A DNA stretch of 64,000 nt from assembly GCA_033961575.1 (NCBI GenBank), contig CM066740.1, positions 65,327,617 through 65,391,616 on the forward strand, given 5' to 3'. Positions within the stretch are counted from its first letter, which is position 1. Every line of letters begins with the position of its first letter. This DNA is from Aselliscus stoliczkanus. Lineage: Eukaryota > Chordata > Mammalia > Chiroptera > Hipposideridae. The notes under the pieces are model-generated. The model saw only the letters and a list, made by a program, of their open reading frames with translations. It was not told the DNA's origin and did not search any database. Shown here piece by piece: positions 37,441 through 50,770 of this stretch. Position numbers and translations under genes: made by a program.

Positions 37441-39849
37441 AAATATTGTGTGGAAAGGTAAATTATTTATCAGTTATTCCTTGGTTAATAGTAATAGGTT
37501 TCAATGTATAAGAACCCTACCCCACCCTCCTGTCTAGAAAGAAGCATTAAATACTCCTTTTCTTCGAATGTGAAAAGAAATTACACAACATACATATACA
37601 ACTTTACTTAAAATCATGGAGATGGATGTAATCCTGCAGGAAATAAAGTTAATTTGTTTAAAGTGCTTAAAGAGGAAAAAATCATAAACTGCATCAATAA
37701 CCTAATTTCCACAAGGAACTTGTCTTTGTGAATGTTCAACTGAAATGCCCACTCCCCTTTAAATTATCATTCAATTTGCATTTTCATATTACAATTTTGA
37801 AGCAAAAGCAGTAGACTTCAAGTGTTACCAGAAGCTGTAATTAAATTTGACAAATCAACATCATATTATCTTGAAAGCGAATTAATAAGGATTTTCACTA
37901 AAGATTTAAAACACTTTTTTGTACTTACAATTCAAGGGGAAACCTCTCGTTTGACAAAATAAAGTGCAGTTTTAATGCCAAATAAAATTGAGTGTTTTTC
38001 ATTTGCATTCTTAGCAAAATCAGAGAACAAAGAAATTACCACTCAACCAATCAGGTTTGTTTCTATGTGTGACAGAATACCAATCAAAATAGAAGATGTT
38101 TTCATTTATTTTTATGTTTTCTTTCCCACTCAGGAAAATAAAACTTAACATAAGAAATTAATGGAAGCATTTCATTTGCTGGAAGAGGGGTAGTTTGACA
38201 ATTGTACTATATACTTACATAAAAACTAGTGCCACAATTAAAAAAAAAACACATATTGAGATGTTTTAAAGGTAACAGTATAAAGTAATTAAAAAACAAC
38301 TTTTTAAGAGCCTCTACTTTACAAACTTATTTTTTCTCTCAACAATTGAGTTCAATGAATACTAATGATGAAATTTTTAAACAGATAAAACTAAAATAAA
38401 TCATTGCCTTACTTTGCTATTCACTGTTTTAGAATGCATAGTAAATTTTTCATTCTTGGTATGGGAAAACTATCTTAGATCAATATTCTTCTATAATAAT
38501 TAAGATTCTTAACTGCAAAAAAGTAAAATTTTGATTGGAATCAATGATCTGGTTTTTAAGAGAGTTTCTAGTATCCATGACAACAGTTGCTTTGACAAGA
38601 CATGCATATGGCATTACACTGCCAGCTGGTGTGAACAATGTTTGAACTACTGCATTGAGATGCTGAGCAAACAGAAAAAGTTGCCACGTCTTAACCCTCA
38701 GGGAAGGCAGTCATCCCCGGATCAATTATGAAAAGACAGAGAGAGGGCTGCTACAGTCTGGCTCCAAGCGCGTTTCCTGAGAAGGCAGGCAGACACAGAA
38801 ACCAAAGTAAACAAATGGAACGCACCAGCACCATCTCAACAACACTAATTTGTCTCCCATCGCAGGATCTGGCACAGTCTTTAAAGCACACTTTTTATAT
38901 TTGGAAATACACTCACTCACAACAATCTTCCTTCTGTTTTTTAAAATTTTCAAGTAATTACAAGGCAAACTGAATGTTTCTAAGGATGGCACATTCCAAT
39001 GAACTCAGTTTAAATAAAAGAACAAATAAAATTAATTCCATACATTCTTTATTATTGCAAAACTCAGTCTGAAATTTGCACATGATAATCTAAATAATAT
39101 AGCTTTCTTGCTTTAATTACAACTTATAAAATATCTACAAATGATATTTTTCAAATAGAAATTATTATAGTGTGACTTAAGCTAGGTCTTTTGTTTTTAT
39201 GTCAAAAAAAAAAAAAATATCAGGGAACTATTTTCCCCTTTGGTGCCAAAATCACCACAAAGTTTGCCTAATATTTTTCATATAATTGTTTTTCCCCTTT
39301 GAGTTCATGAGTTTATTTTGTGCAGCCTTATTTAGTTTACATTTAATTCTGTAGTAATTCACTATTCTTAAGGGATTCTAATGAATATAGTTTAGAATCT
39401 TGAAGTCATGAAATCATCCAATCAGGCCCCTCATTTTGGCAAATGAGGAAAGTGAGGCCTGTTATAGCCCAGTGCTTCTTTCCAGTCTCCTGCCTCCTGG
39501 ACCAGAGTGCATTCTGTGGCGCCACAGCATCTCTGTCCCATCGAAGGAGCTGTTAGGTGGCCGGGAGTAAACTCCAGTAAGTGAGAACATATGGCGCCAG
39601 AAGGAATTGGTTTTTACCTGTGAAGGGGGCATATCCATTTATCAGAACTTCAGAAAGGAAACCACAATATAGTCTGTTATGTTTTAAATGTGTAAATGCT
39701 TGACTAGAACAACTATTACAGAATGTGTACCATTTTTATAGCTAAGTGTTCCCACCATCCTTGACTTGGATTTCATCACATAGTCTACCAGTGCCTGATG
39801 GAACTCTAAGCTCTTGTAACACTCTGATTCTTTGACCAGTTATTACTGA

Positions 39850-40035
39850 TGAACTGGAGAATTCCAAAGCTGGAAAAGAGCCTTAGGAATCGTTTAGCCT
39901 AGCTTTCACACCTTGTAGAAAAGTAATTGAAGAACCAATACTACAATAACTTGATTAAAGTCAGAAAGCAGCAGCAGAGTCTAGGCAAAAGGTCAGCCTG
40001 CTGTCTCCAGAGCCTGGGACCCTATCCATTTCACC
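39850..40035 (+). repeat. Decayed MIR/L2-type fragment
   Basis: AAGCTGGAAAAGAGCCTTAGGAATCG, then GATTAAAGTCAGAAAGCAGCAGCAGAGTC and TGTCTCCAGAGCCTGGGACCCTATCC resemble a widespread old mammalian repeat end. The assignment is approximate. Confidence 0.4.
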
Positions 40036-40226
40036 ACCTGCATTACATCCAGTCAACTCAACCCAAACATGGAAGCCAAAGGAATATGGAATACCCGGTG
40101 GCTATAGAAAGACTCTAGAAAATTAGGTATTTAGAATGCAGCTCATGAAAACATCACTAGACTAAAGCATGCATGTGCACTGTTTTTATAGGAGTAATAA
40201 TAATAATAATGGAACACCACAAGATA

Positions 40227-40308
40227 TTGGGTTGTCGGAAAAGTCATGACATATTTTTTCTATGTTTTTAGTTGCAAAAAATGCATCATGATTTTTCCGA
40301 GAACCCAA
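40227..40308. mobile_element. 82-bp mariner MITE hairpin, second copy
   Basis: It begins TTGGGTTGTCGGAAAAGTC and ends TTTTTCCGAGAACCCAA, with TA at both flanks. It is about 90 percent identical by eye to the copy at 25618-25698. An AAT run lies directly to its left (40193-40210). Confidence 0.88.
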
Positions 40309-40866
40309 TAGTAGGCTAAAACATGCTTTTACTTTTAAAGTACTGTGGTTTTCATATGCATTTACAGTTAGTATTAGAATAATCAAGGATCATCTTTAAG
40401 TATAAATGCTTATGCAAAAGAACTCCTTGCCTATTTCAGCATTCTTTTCTAGTAACAGTGGAGATTGTTATAGTACACATGAAAGGTGGGAGAACAAAAA
40501 CAATTCCAAGAGATCAGGAATGATGAAAAACTCCAAAGCAGAAAGCTTTGGCAGTTAGCATTCTAATGGCAGGCACGACATGACATTTTTATTTCCAGTA
40601 TTCTGGATAACATTTTAGTACTGAATTTCAATAAACAATTGCTCAGAGTAATTTAATACATCTTTGCAATTTATTACTGTAGCTACTCAAAAGACGAAAG
40701 ATTATGAACTAAACTACTTGCACCAAGATAAGGTGTGAGGTATCCAATTACATAAAAGGTTAATTTGAAAATCACTTGTCCTCCTAAATTGGTACACAGA
40801 AACATTAAATGCCAGGGCCATTCATAAAGTTCCATGTCATTAAGTACTTATATGATCACCTCTGCA

Positions 40867-40901
40867 AAATAATAATAATGATAATAATAATAATAATAAT
40901 T
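40867..40901. repeat. (AAT)n microsatellite
   Basis: About 11 AAT units with a single GATA-type interruption. Confidence 0.95.
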
Positions 40902-41639
40902 TTGAACGAAAGGCAAAAGATGTTTACAAAATTTCCTTTAATAATGTCTGAATCTGATTAACATGAACAATACAAAAGAGGTTTCTAAGGCAGCCAAACC
41001 TATCTAGTTTCCCAAAACACATTTGTTTTGAATTAAGGGTGCACTTTACTTAATGAAGTTATCTAATTTTAGTAAACCCAAAGAAAATTAAGATAGAAAA
41101 TTTTCAAAATTGGAATCAGATTAAATTAATTATTTTGAAAAGATGAGTAAAATCTGAAGAATAGATTGAAGATAGACTTTTTGATAGGCTGCAAATGTGT
41201 AGTAATACACATGCTTTCTAGAATTCAGTACATTTACTCTAAAATATTTATTAAAAACACCATTGCTAATAGTTACTGTGTAATTTCAAATAAACCAAAA
41301 TTTTGTAAGAAAAGCAGAGTTCAAGCATATCACCTTTCTCCAGCATTAATAGCTTTATGCGAGTTATGAATCTCATAGAAATAGAATAATTCTAATAAGT
41401 AGGTCATAATGAGAATTAAGAGTGAAAAACCTTTGTAACCTGTCAGATCAATATTTTTTTTCTTCTTGAAGAACATTGAAAACCTTCACAAGAAATAAAA
41501 TTGTTGAAGAATAGCTTAGAAACATCCAGTGAAACCAAAAATGTTGAATACCCTAAGGTTTATAAATAACTTTTTTTCCCCCAAAGTAAATATATGTATA
41601 TTTTGGGGAAAAACAGACATCACTCATATCTCTCCCCAT

Positions 41640-42480
41640 AAAAATAGGAATGCTTAACCTATCAGCCTGTTGCATTTGAGACATTAAAATGAAAAATGAC
41701 ATCTACACCCATTAATATCTTCAATGTATAAACAGCACGGCATGACACATTCTTGAGAGCTGAAGGCTACAAAATCTCTCTGAAACATAAATAACAAAGC
41801 ACTCAGAAGCATATTTGATGTTGATATTCATCTCTGAGAAAAACACTGCTGCTTAGCCTTCTTAGGAAAATAGATGCAGCCCAAATGGATCTCCTGTAAT
41901 TGGTTTCAGATAGCGAGGTCAGAAGAAATATGATACAAGAAACAATTATGTGGAACGGGCGAAACAAGAATGTTTACACAAGCACTCCCTACTTATCCTG
42001 ACAAGGGGTGTATACTTTGCAGATAACCAGAACCAAAATATATATATATATATATATTGCCAACAGAACATCCAGAAATTTGTTCTTCACACTCACATAT
42101 TTTAACCTTTAACATATGATACTTTTAATATGCTACTTTGAATACTGAACATAAAATAAGTTTTCAAACAGAATTTCATTTTCTAATTATTTTCACAAGT
42201 GTGGTTGTTAAAAAGTATATTCAGAACCTTCCACAAAGGATATGATTTCCTATTCTGTTTGGCCTTTCCTCACATTATGTTCCCACTAAAGAGAATATAC
42301 TGATAAATGTAATCTGAAGTCTCATAATGCTGTTTAATAGAAGAAAATTAATCATCTAATTGTCATAACCTATTTTCAAACAGCAATCTATCAGAGTGAA
42401 ATTATGCATCTGTAGCTACTGGCCTTTCATTTTATCTTGCTTGATACATAATTAGGCTAAGATTGTTGGGGTGGAGGAGC
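41640..42480. promoter_or_regulatory. Candidate conserved intronic block
   Basis: Repeat-free apart from a short TA run (42039-42058). It has CATTAATATC (41709), CTGTAATTGG (41895), TTAATCATCTAATTG (42348) and ACATAATTAGGC (42446), all homeodomain-like, and ATGCAT near 42404. It lies 4-5 kb upstream of the exon in the gene direction. An enhancer role is inference. Confidence 0.3.
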
Positions 42481-43619
42481 TAACTACTAGAAAATATTTT
42501 TGTTTTACAGTATATTTTACATAAAGTTAAAGAATAAATGTGGGATATATCGTGTCTATATTGTTGACTACTATGGAGGCCAAATTGGAAACTTAGCTCA
42601 GTTATATCAGAGTACTACAATAAGAGTGAGATATTCAAAGTAAAGAATCCTATTTACCAACCAAACATGAGGCAATTCTGGCTTAGCATTCATAATGTTG
42701 ATCTAAAGGAGAGACAATCAAGGTGTTGTATATGTGATGGAATGAATCCTCGACTCAGCTTCAGAACTTCTAACCAAGACTTGAAGGTTCAAGTCCAAAC
42801 CCAGTATATAATAAACTCAGTATATTACAGCATAGCTCCAACCTCCCAGATAAGCTCAGAAACCCATCCACAAAATAAGCCAGTGAGTTGATGATAGCTA
42901 ATGGTTAATACAGATTTTGTTTATTTCAGGTCTAGAATCATACCCTTGCTCCACTCATCAGAGATGGCATTCCACAGGCTGCAGTAAAATGTAGCCTGAT
43001 ACTCATGTCTCTATTTTCTTATATTCTGCTGCTAATAATAATGAATTTGCTAATGGATAACTTATAAAAACATTAATGTAATCTATAGCAATACTAAATG
43101 GAATTCTTGTTCACATATTAAGGACATATTCTGTCCAAGTTTAAAATATCCTAGAAAGAAAAATAAAGATGATTTGGAACTAATTTTATTAAAATGAATA
43201 GTTTTACAACATCTCTTTTTTATGGTACGTGTTCCAGGGACTACAACGGTTTTATGTATTTTCTCCATTATTTCTCTTTCTGCTATAAATATTGTTTTTT
43301 TCCCAAACAAACTTTTGGATTTACCTTTTGTTTCTCATATACTTTAGTAATTTTTCTCATTATGAGGCCAATATCATTTTTTGGATATGGACTGAAGATT
43401 CACTACTGTTCTGTTGTTATAATTTCAATTAAAATATTATATATTAACTAAAAATATGGGCTGCCACATTATAGTATAATATCTGAAAGTAAACTATTAT
43501 TTGAATCCTGTATTCTGGATTTTCCCTGCAATTTAAAAATAAGATTGCAAAAGAGGTAGCATTCAGGAAATTATTTGTAAGAACAAAATACATCAAAAAT
43601 TACTTGTCATTTAAATTTC

Positions 43620-46020
43620 ATTTTTGCAAGTATGTCCCATGTACCAAGCAAAGAACTAAATATTGCACACTTGTGCAGTGAGGGGGGATATGACATTGTT
43701 TTACCCTCAGAGAGCTTACTGTCCACTAAGAAACATCGAGCTGAATGTCAAAAGGCCATAAAATATATTTTTAAAATATTTCAGTAATTCATAAGTAGAA
43801 GAAATTATTTTCAGCTGGGAGCTCAGATATATTTTTATAGGAAAAAAATATTTGGGCTGAACTTATGTGAGAAATATTTCACCTTGTGGAGATGGAAGTT
43901 TTGGCCATGTCAAGTAGAAGCAAAGAAAATGTAGGGTCATATACAGTGAAGAGAAAGTAACTGATCCTGGATAGAGCATGTGCTGAGTTTAGTTAGTGAA
44001 ACATCATGTGAAGGTTGGTAGGAACAAATTAATGAAAACATTATAACTAAATAATAAGTGGCAAAGAGTCTTGATATGATTTAACAGGTAAGAACAAATG
44101 TTGCAGAATCTTGAAATGATGGGACAAGCCTAGCCCAGGACAATATTGAGGTCATGTTGTGAAGGATAGATGAGAAGTGATGAAGAGTGAGGAAAGATAC
44201 AAGGTAGAAAGACCAATTAAAAGGTGTGTACAACTACACAAATAAGAGATCATATGAATCACTTTAGTTCAAAACAAGAATCATCAAAGGAACTGTTGAA
44301 GTAAAACTTGTGGAACTCAGTAACCAGGTAGGGGGTAAAGGCTGGGAAGGGGTAAATGATGACTGCAGACATTTAAGTCAAGGGTGACTGGGAGCACAGC
44401 TATGCCACTTTGGAAAGCGGGAAGTCAGATTACAAATGAGGTTTTGGAGAGATGATGCTGTTTACCTGTGGGCAGGATAACAGAGAGGTATTTTCTTTAG
44501 TAGATACACATAATGCAGAGGTCTAGATTGAGAGGAATCAGGCTGACAAGGGGTTTCTGAAAGTAAGAGACTAGATGGTAGTTAAGACAAAAGGAGATCG
44601 GATTGCTGATAAAGAGAATGAAGAGAGCAGAAGAGTCAAGGCCCAAAACTTGGGGAACATCTACGCTTTGTTGAGAGAAGTTGAGGAGGTAGTGAAAACG
44701 AAAGACAGTGAATGGGGCAGAGAGCATAGCAATAGAAGTCGAGAAGACCTGCGGAAAATGTTCAACATAAAATGACCACATGAGCCAGGAATTCCATTCC
44801 TAGGTATGTACCCAAGAGAAGTAAAACATATGTTCACACAGAAAGTGGTACATAACAACTTTATTCATAATATCCAAAATAACTAAATAATAGCCAAAAC
44901 AACACAAATGTCCATCAATTGATGAATGAATGAAGGAAGGAAGGAATGGACAAAATGCACTCTATCCATATAATGGAAAATGATTCAGCCGTAAGAGGGA
45001 ATGGAGCACTGATACAATCTACAATATGAATGAACGCTGAAAACATTATGCTAAGAAATCAGTCATAAGACCACATATTGTATAATTCATTGATATGAAA
45101 TGCCCAGAATAGGCAAATCCATAGAGACAAAAAGTAAATTAGTGGTTTCCAGGGGGTGAGGGGAGGGGAGAATGAGGAGTGACTGCTAATGAGTATGGGG
45201 TTTCTTTGAGGGTGGAGAAGATATTCTGAAATTAGATATTGGTGACGGTTTCACAACCTTGTGACTATACTAAAAACCACTGGCTCCAAATGGATACATT
45301 TTATGATATGCAAATTATGCCTCATTAAAGCTGTTACATATTTAAATAAAAGAAGTGTGATATCAACTATATCTCAATAAAGCTGGGGAAAATAAGAAAA
45401 TAGGGGAAAAAAATTTTAAATTGTGTAGAAAAAAGATGGATGATGTTCTCAAATGCCAAAAACTCAAAGAGGCTAATGAAAGTTCCTGATGATGTGACAG
45501 CTTTCTTGTGACCTATTAGATATCAGCTCCCACGGAGCATTGAATTAGAAGTTAGATTGCACAAAGTTATTGGGGGAACAAATGGGGAAACCTTGGCCAT
45601 GAGTGCAAACAATTCATACGATGGGCTCTGTGGAAACCACAATAAAAGAGAACTAGAGAGGTTTTTGTTTGTTTGTTGTCTGTTTTAAATAAGGAAAACT
45701 TGATAATGAGCTAATAGATAAGGAGAAACTGGAGCTGTCATAGAGATAAGTGAATTGCGAAAGTCACTAGAGGAGACAGGAAGGGGCTACATCAAGGAGG
45801 AGGAGCTTGGTGGGAGAAGAGCCATCCGCTGAGCCAGGTTGAAGGGAGGGGAGGTAGAGTGTTCAGACTGATGACCTTAGTCAAGTCAGAAAATGAAGGA
45901 AGTGTGACTATCAATTGAGGGTGAGGGAAAGATTGGAATTGCTGGGGAAACAGAAGTGAGGATGCTTTTCCACCATCGTTCTAAGAAATCTAGCTTGCAG
46001 AGTAAAACTGCTATTTAAAA
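43620..46020 (+). repeat. Long ancient interspersed repeat, family not assigned, split by an L1
   Basis: The left part has GTCCCATGTACCAAGCAAAGAAC and GAGAGCTTACTGTCCACTAAG. The middle has GAATCTTGAAATGATGGG, GTCTAGATTGAGAGG and CCCAAAACTTGGGGAACATC. After the L1 insert (44761-45400) it resumes with ATCAAGGAGGAGGAGC near 45790. This is the same old repeat as at 9.6, 25.1-26.4, 31.7 and 51.4 kb. A 94-codon open frame (-) in it looks incidental. Confidence 0.45.
44761..45400 (+). mobile_element. Old L1 3' end (L1M type)
   Basis: It follows the L1M end: CCAGGAATTCCATTCCTAGG, GTCCATCAATTGATGAATG, TTCAGCCGTAAGAGGGAATGG, GAATAGGCAAATCCATAGAGACA, AATTAGTGGTTTCCAGGGG, TATACTAAAAACCACTGG and ATGCCTCATTAAAGCTG. 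A second TCAACTATATCTCAATAAAGCTGG at 45364-45387 repeats the terminal motif. Confidence 0.85.
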
Positions 46021-46293
46021 TGCTAAGAGTAGGAAATGTGCTTCCACAGACATTGATGACATGCGGATGTCTGAAGGAACATCGCCTCCAGAACTAAATA
46101 AAGACCTGTCGAATTTTCCATTGCTCTCATTGGGTATCATCGCTACTCAGAGTCTTTTTAAACTTTTAACCTCGCCAACGGGCCTGGCACCTCCCATTAC
46201 ACAAATATTAGAGAATGAGTCACTTATAATACGTGGTATATTACTATGCATTCTGAGTACTGGTTATCTTCAGCGTTTAAAAGAAAGCTGAAA

Positions 46294-46350
<57 letters not shown>

Positions 46351-46351
46351 A
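46294..46351. repeat. (TA)n microsatellite with ATGTA/ACATA interruptions
   Basis: About 58 bases of alternating TA with one TATGTA and one TACATA interruption, so the tract is nearly self-complementary. Confidence 0.95.
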
Positions 46352-46479
46352 AATCTGTGATGCTGCTACTGTTGGCACAGCCAATTGCTCCAAAGCTTCC
46401 TTTTGTACCTGAGAGAGAGAATGAAGGGATGGTATTGCCCAGACTTGGGAACATCCTTCGGCCCTGTGGTAGTTGGTGA

Positions 46480-46630
46480 ACTTGTACTACTTACTTAATC
46501 ACTCTGAGCTTAGTTTTCTCGTCTATTAAATGCAGTCAATCACATTGACCTTTGCCTATAAGCGATTGGTGAATCAGAGAAGATAATGCATTTGAAGATA
46601 TTTTAAAATCTAAAGTATAAAGTAATATTA
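46480..46630 (+). repeat. MIR SINE 3' part
   Basis: TACTTACTTAATCACTCTGAGCTTAGTTTTCTCGTCTATTAAATG is the MIR core followed by a decayed tail. Confidence 0.7.
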
Positions 46631-47157
46631 TCTCAAGTGAAGACTTTCAAAATGATCTAATTCTTCCATGTGTAAGTCCTGGTCAGCTGAGACTGACTCC
46701 TAGTTTTTAGCTTTATAGTGACTTTGCTAAATAAATAAGTGCATTTTAACTGATGAGCTCAGGGTGCAGTCATTTCTGAAAGTTTACCTCCATATTGATT
46801 TATTCTCTACAATCTATTCAAGTAGAAAAATGCCCCATTGCATAAGAAGACGATCTTAACAGCTTCATGTTCTGTCATACTTTGGAAAACTGTGTGTAAT
46901 CTCCTTTGAGACCAAGTGAATGGGTTATAACTTTATAAATGTCCTGCCCTCCATCCCCATCGCCACACGGCATGATGCACACATGCCCTCTACACCCTCT
47001 GTTATGGACCTTTTGGTAAAGTAAGATAAGAGTACATTTAATATAACCACAGTGCAGTGCAGAAATGTGCTGCATGCCATTAAAAAGAAGTACAATACGT
47101 GGTTATGGAGGCTCAGTAAAAACAAAAAGAAGACAGAGAATTAATGATATTATTTCT

Positions 47158-47434
47158 TCTTCTTTTTTTTTTTTTGTTGTTGTTGTTTTTTTTTTTTTTG
47201 AGGGCAGTGTCACTGGCCCTCACATGTGGGACCGAACCGGGGCCGCTGGCTTCCCAAGCCAGCGCTTAACCACCGTGCCACTCGGCCAGCCCAAAATAGG
47301 ACAGACATTTTGAAAGCATTTAGACATTTTTTTTTTTTTGAGGGCGGTGTCACTGGCGCTCATATGTGGGACCCGAACCTGGACTCCTGGCGTCCCAAGC
47401 CAGCGCTTAACCACTGCGCCACTCTGCCGGCCCT
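47158..47434 (-). mobile_element. Two short SINEs plus linker inserted as one unit
   Basis: Read on the minus strand: SINE head and body (47433-47340), a run of 13 A (47339-47327), a 34-base non-SINE linker (47326-47293), a second SINE (47292-47200), then a long A-rich tail with ACAACAAC interruptions (47199-47158). The only matching flanks are ATGATATTATTTCT at 47144-47157 and 47435-47448, a perfect 14-base duplication around the whole unit. Neither SINE has a duplication of its own. This fits a read-through transcript of one SINE, extending through its source flank into a second SINE, reinserted once. Confidence 0.85.
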
Positions 47435-48429
47435 ATGATATTATTTCTAAATCCTGGACATGCTATTTCATTTCATCCTGAATATACGTTCCTTTATCAT
47501 AGATGAGTTATATGTCCAAGGTGATATGTGCAAGCTGTTTCGCATGCCCTTGAAACGGTGTAAGAGGTTTGAACAGCTACCACTGCCTTTGAAGCTCCTG
47601 CCCTTTCCAGGAGGGGTGATCAGCAGACTGTGGCATCAAGGGGACTTCTGTACAGTGAAGGACTTAAGGAAAAAACTGCTCAGGGCACACAGAAAACAAA
47701 ACAAATTCTGAGTCACCAAACACATTGCTAGTTATGCCAGCTAAACCAAAAAAAGAATTCCAAGATCTTATTCAAAATGTTTTTATTTTTCCTTATTTTC
47801 CCAGAGAAGAATCAGACATATAAGCTTATATCCTAAAAGGAATTTCTTCTCCCTAAAAGACAGTGTCTATGAAGTCATTAAGCACTTGACTTAGGGTGTT
47901 GGTTACAGACAAGAAACCAATATTCAAGATGAATAATTTTAGTAATCACCTTCTATCACAACCAAACATAAAACAATATCATTTATTAACAAGCATTAAA
48001 TAATATGTAATATTTTCTGATGGATTTAGAAGTTAGGTTGCCAGATAAAATAGAGGATTGTTCAGTTAAATTTGAATTTCTTTGTTTTTTTGCTGCTAAA
48101 TCTGGTAATCCTAGCCAAAAAAAGTAAGTATGTCAGAATATGTTACCAAGAGACCAGGATTTTTTTATATCAAGTTTTTCATTTAAAGGTAAATACTATT
48201 CATCTCATCAGTGGAAATGTTTTTTAGTCTTAATAAGTAATGGTATCATCTTATCTATATTTTACAGGTGAGTTAGGCGGTAACCTGTGGGCTTAGGCTG
48301 CTTTCCTGTGAGAACAAGCTTGTGTGGCTACAAATGCATAGGAAAGGGATGAGGTGGACCCCTCCAAAAGAAAAGTAAGCTCACGAGTTACCGAAAAAGC
48401 CAGACCAAGAAAAGCAGAGGGAAAGTTAC

Positions 48430-48770
48430 TTTTATAGTTCATGTCTAGCTTCCTGCAATGGAGACATAGATGAGAAAAATGCAAAAGTTTGGTTCTCCTT
48501 CACCCTCCCCTCAGCAAGAATGAGGATCAGCAGCCAGAAGCCCTGAGGTAAAGAGGATGACCCTGCCTGCACCGAGGGCAGGAAACACAGCAGATCTGAA
48601 GGAAAAGCCTTGGGGCAGAGAGCCTCTGCCCAGAACCCAGAAGCTAAGCAGGCCTGTCCCCATGGAGGGAAGAGATAGCAAGCGCTGGACCTTTGGATGA
48701 CACAGGGCTTGATTAGTTCAGGTGCAGGCACAGTGGGCTCAGAACCTCTGAGGGAAAGCCTCTAAAGCTA
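48430..48770. other. GC-richer block, unassigned
   Basis: A region of higher GC content than its neighbours with words such as GAAACACAGCAGATCTGAAGG and AGCAGGCCTGTCCCCATGG. It may be part of an old LTR or another decayed repeat. The minus-strand open frame of 99 codons (48432-48731) shows no family resemblance. Confidence 0.3.
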
Positions 48771-49129
48771 AAATTAGTGTTCTTAGAAACAAAGTGACAG
48801 AATTGCCAAAGAGGCCTCAGAAATTCCAAGTCCTAATCCTAGCACCACTGAGAGTTTCTGTATGACCTCATTCCTATAAGTGATGAACTCTGAACCAATT
48901 CTTTCTTCCTAGTTCACAACGTACTAGTTTTACAGGGCAATCCAAAGAGTGAAACATAAAACTCACTGAGGAGAGGGAATGCTAATCACTGATGATCAAT
49001 TGCTGATGACACAATGAAATTATTCAAAAAATTCTGATTGAATGAATGGAGGCAGGAATCCATTTATATTAAAATCATAGTTAGAATTTTGTATTTTTAG
49101 TCTATGTTATTCAGAATGTAAATTACGAA

Positions 49130-49165
49130 GCCTGTGTAATACGTTTTGCCTGTGTAATATGTTTT
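49130..49165 (+). repeat. 18-bp tandem duplication
   Basis: GCCTGTGTAATACGTTTT is followed directly by GCCTGTGTAATATGTTTT. The one difference is a CpG-type C to T change. Confidence 0.95.
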
Positions 49166-49954
49166 GAAACTACTTAGCAAAGATAGATTTTAGAGATGTT
49201 GGACAAATTCACCTTAGAGAGAAACCAAGGGTTTTTCCATTATGTGTTCTAGCTATTACCCCGCTTAGGTTAGATTATCTTCAGCCTGTGAAGTGGTAAA
49301 TTGTAGTCACTAACATTATACTGTGCATACAAGTGTTCTTTTAAATAAAATAAAATGTAAACTAATAGTGATAATAATCGTCATCTAATACATCCATAAC
49401 TATACATCTGTGTCATTTTTATGGGGCCTTCTGAGCTTTTGCCCTAAAAATCTCAAGTGCTCTGAGTTTTTAAAATTTATCAAAAAGGTTAAAATATATT
49501 TCTGATTTCAAAATCATTTCTTGTATTGAATTGTCTGTAATATGACTCTTGTAGAAAACATGCATATAATTAAAGACTTAAAATACTCACTTAGAATATG
49601 GTACCCATGGGAGAAATGGACCTCTAGAACCAGGAGGTAGGAGGACCAGAAAGCCTTCTAGTTTGCAGAAAATGATTTGGTAAGAAATAAAGTTCCTAGA
49701 CGTGACCATCCTCTCCTGTTTAGTTCTAGCAATTTAGTTTAGTTCCACGACCACAATGAGACTCAGGCCTGGGAAGGTTGGGAGAAAAAGAAAATTCTCC
49801 AGCGAAGTTTGGTCCACAGCTCACTTGTTGAGGACACACCTCAAATCTCTGCATCCTGCATTGTTAGCACAGCAGCATTTCTAATAAAAAAAACTAGCTC
49901 CTCTGATGATCTTACTTGTTAGGTAAATACATTTAATATGCTTAATATATAGTA

Positions 49955-50060
49955 ATATAAGCTCCTTAAGTGCCGGAAATGTTTCTAAAAATCTTTACAC
50001 CGCCAAGAACACTCAGCACAGTAACTTGTACCTAGTTACTCCAAAGATAGTGAATTAGAA
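49955..50060 (+). repeat. L2-like 3'-end fragment
   Basis: ATAAGCTCCTTAAGTGCCGG, then CGCCAAGAACACTCAGCACAGTAACTTGTACCTAG, keep the outline of the L2 end. Confidence 0.5.
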
Positions 50061-50411
50061 AGCATATTTCTTTGGACATTTCTAAACTTGTAAAACACAA
50101 TGGGGAGCTTAGCTGCTTCCAGCTATTTGAGGTGGAACTAACACTCAGTTTTGGAAGAACCTTCACATTTCCTCCAGGAATAGTCACAGAACCCTGCACA
50201 CAGTAGGTCCTTTTCAGACCTTCATGCTGATGATTCAGCAGGATTGCCTATTGATCTACCACTCTGAAATTATCATATACAAGACTTCTTTCCGTTTATA
50301 AAGTCGTATGAATTTTTCAATCTATGCCCTTTTTCACAATATATTGTTTATCTTTCATTATTTTTTTATTATTACATATCAAGCATATCAGATATGTTTA
50401 AATGACCATCA

Positions 50412-50437
50412 CTCAGTTTCAGTGCGCTGAAACTGAG
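50412..50437. repeat. Perfect 11-bp inverted repeat (hairpin)
   Basis: CTCAGTTTCAG, loop TGCG, CTGAAACTGAG. The stem is perfect although the surrounding sequence is old and diverged. Confidence 0.9.
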
Positions 50438-50770
50438 CTTTCTCACATTTGATATTTTTTAATGAAGTAACACATTACAAAGACAATTAAAGGCTCCCCT
50501 GCGTACACCTCAGTCACATCTTCCTCCTTCCTCTCTGGAAGTAAACACAAGCCAGATTTGGGTGTTTATTATTTTTACACATGCTTTTACACTTTCAGCA
50601 TGTGAGTAGACATCAGTCTTTGTTTTGTGTGTTCCAAAACGGCCAAATCGTATCAGATAGTACATATCACTTGGCCATCTTAACTCGTCATTGTTTTTGA
50701 GATGTAGTTAATATATACACTTTGTATTAATTCATTTTAATAGCCAAATATTACAAATATACCACAGTTT

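Noticed and set aside
48430..48770. Old endogenous retrovirus LTR
   Set aside because: GC content and size would fit, but I could not see TG...CA ends with a target duplication, a polyadenylation signal in place, or any internal retroviral sequence.
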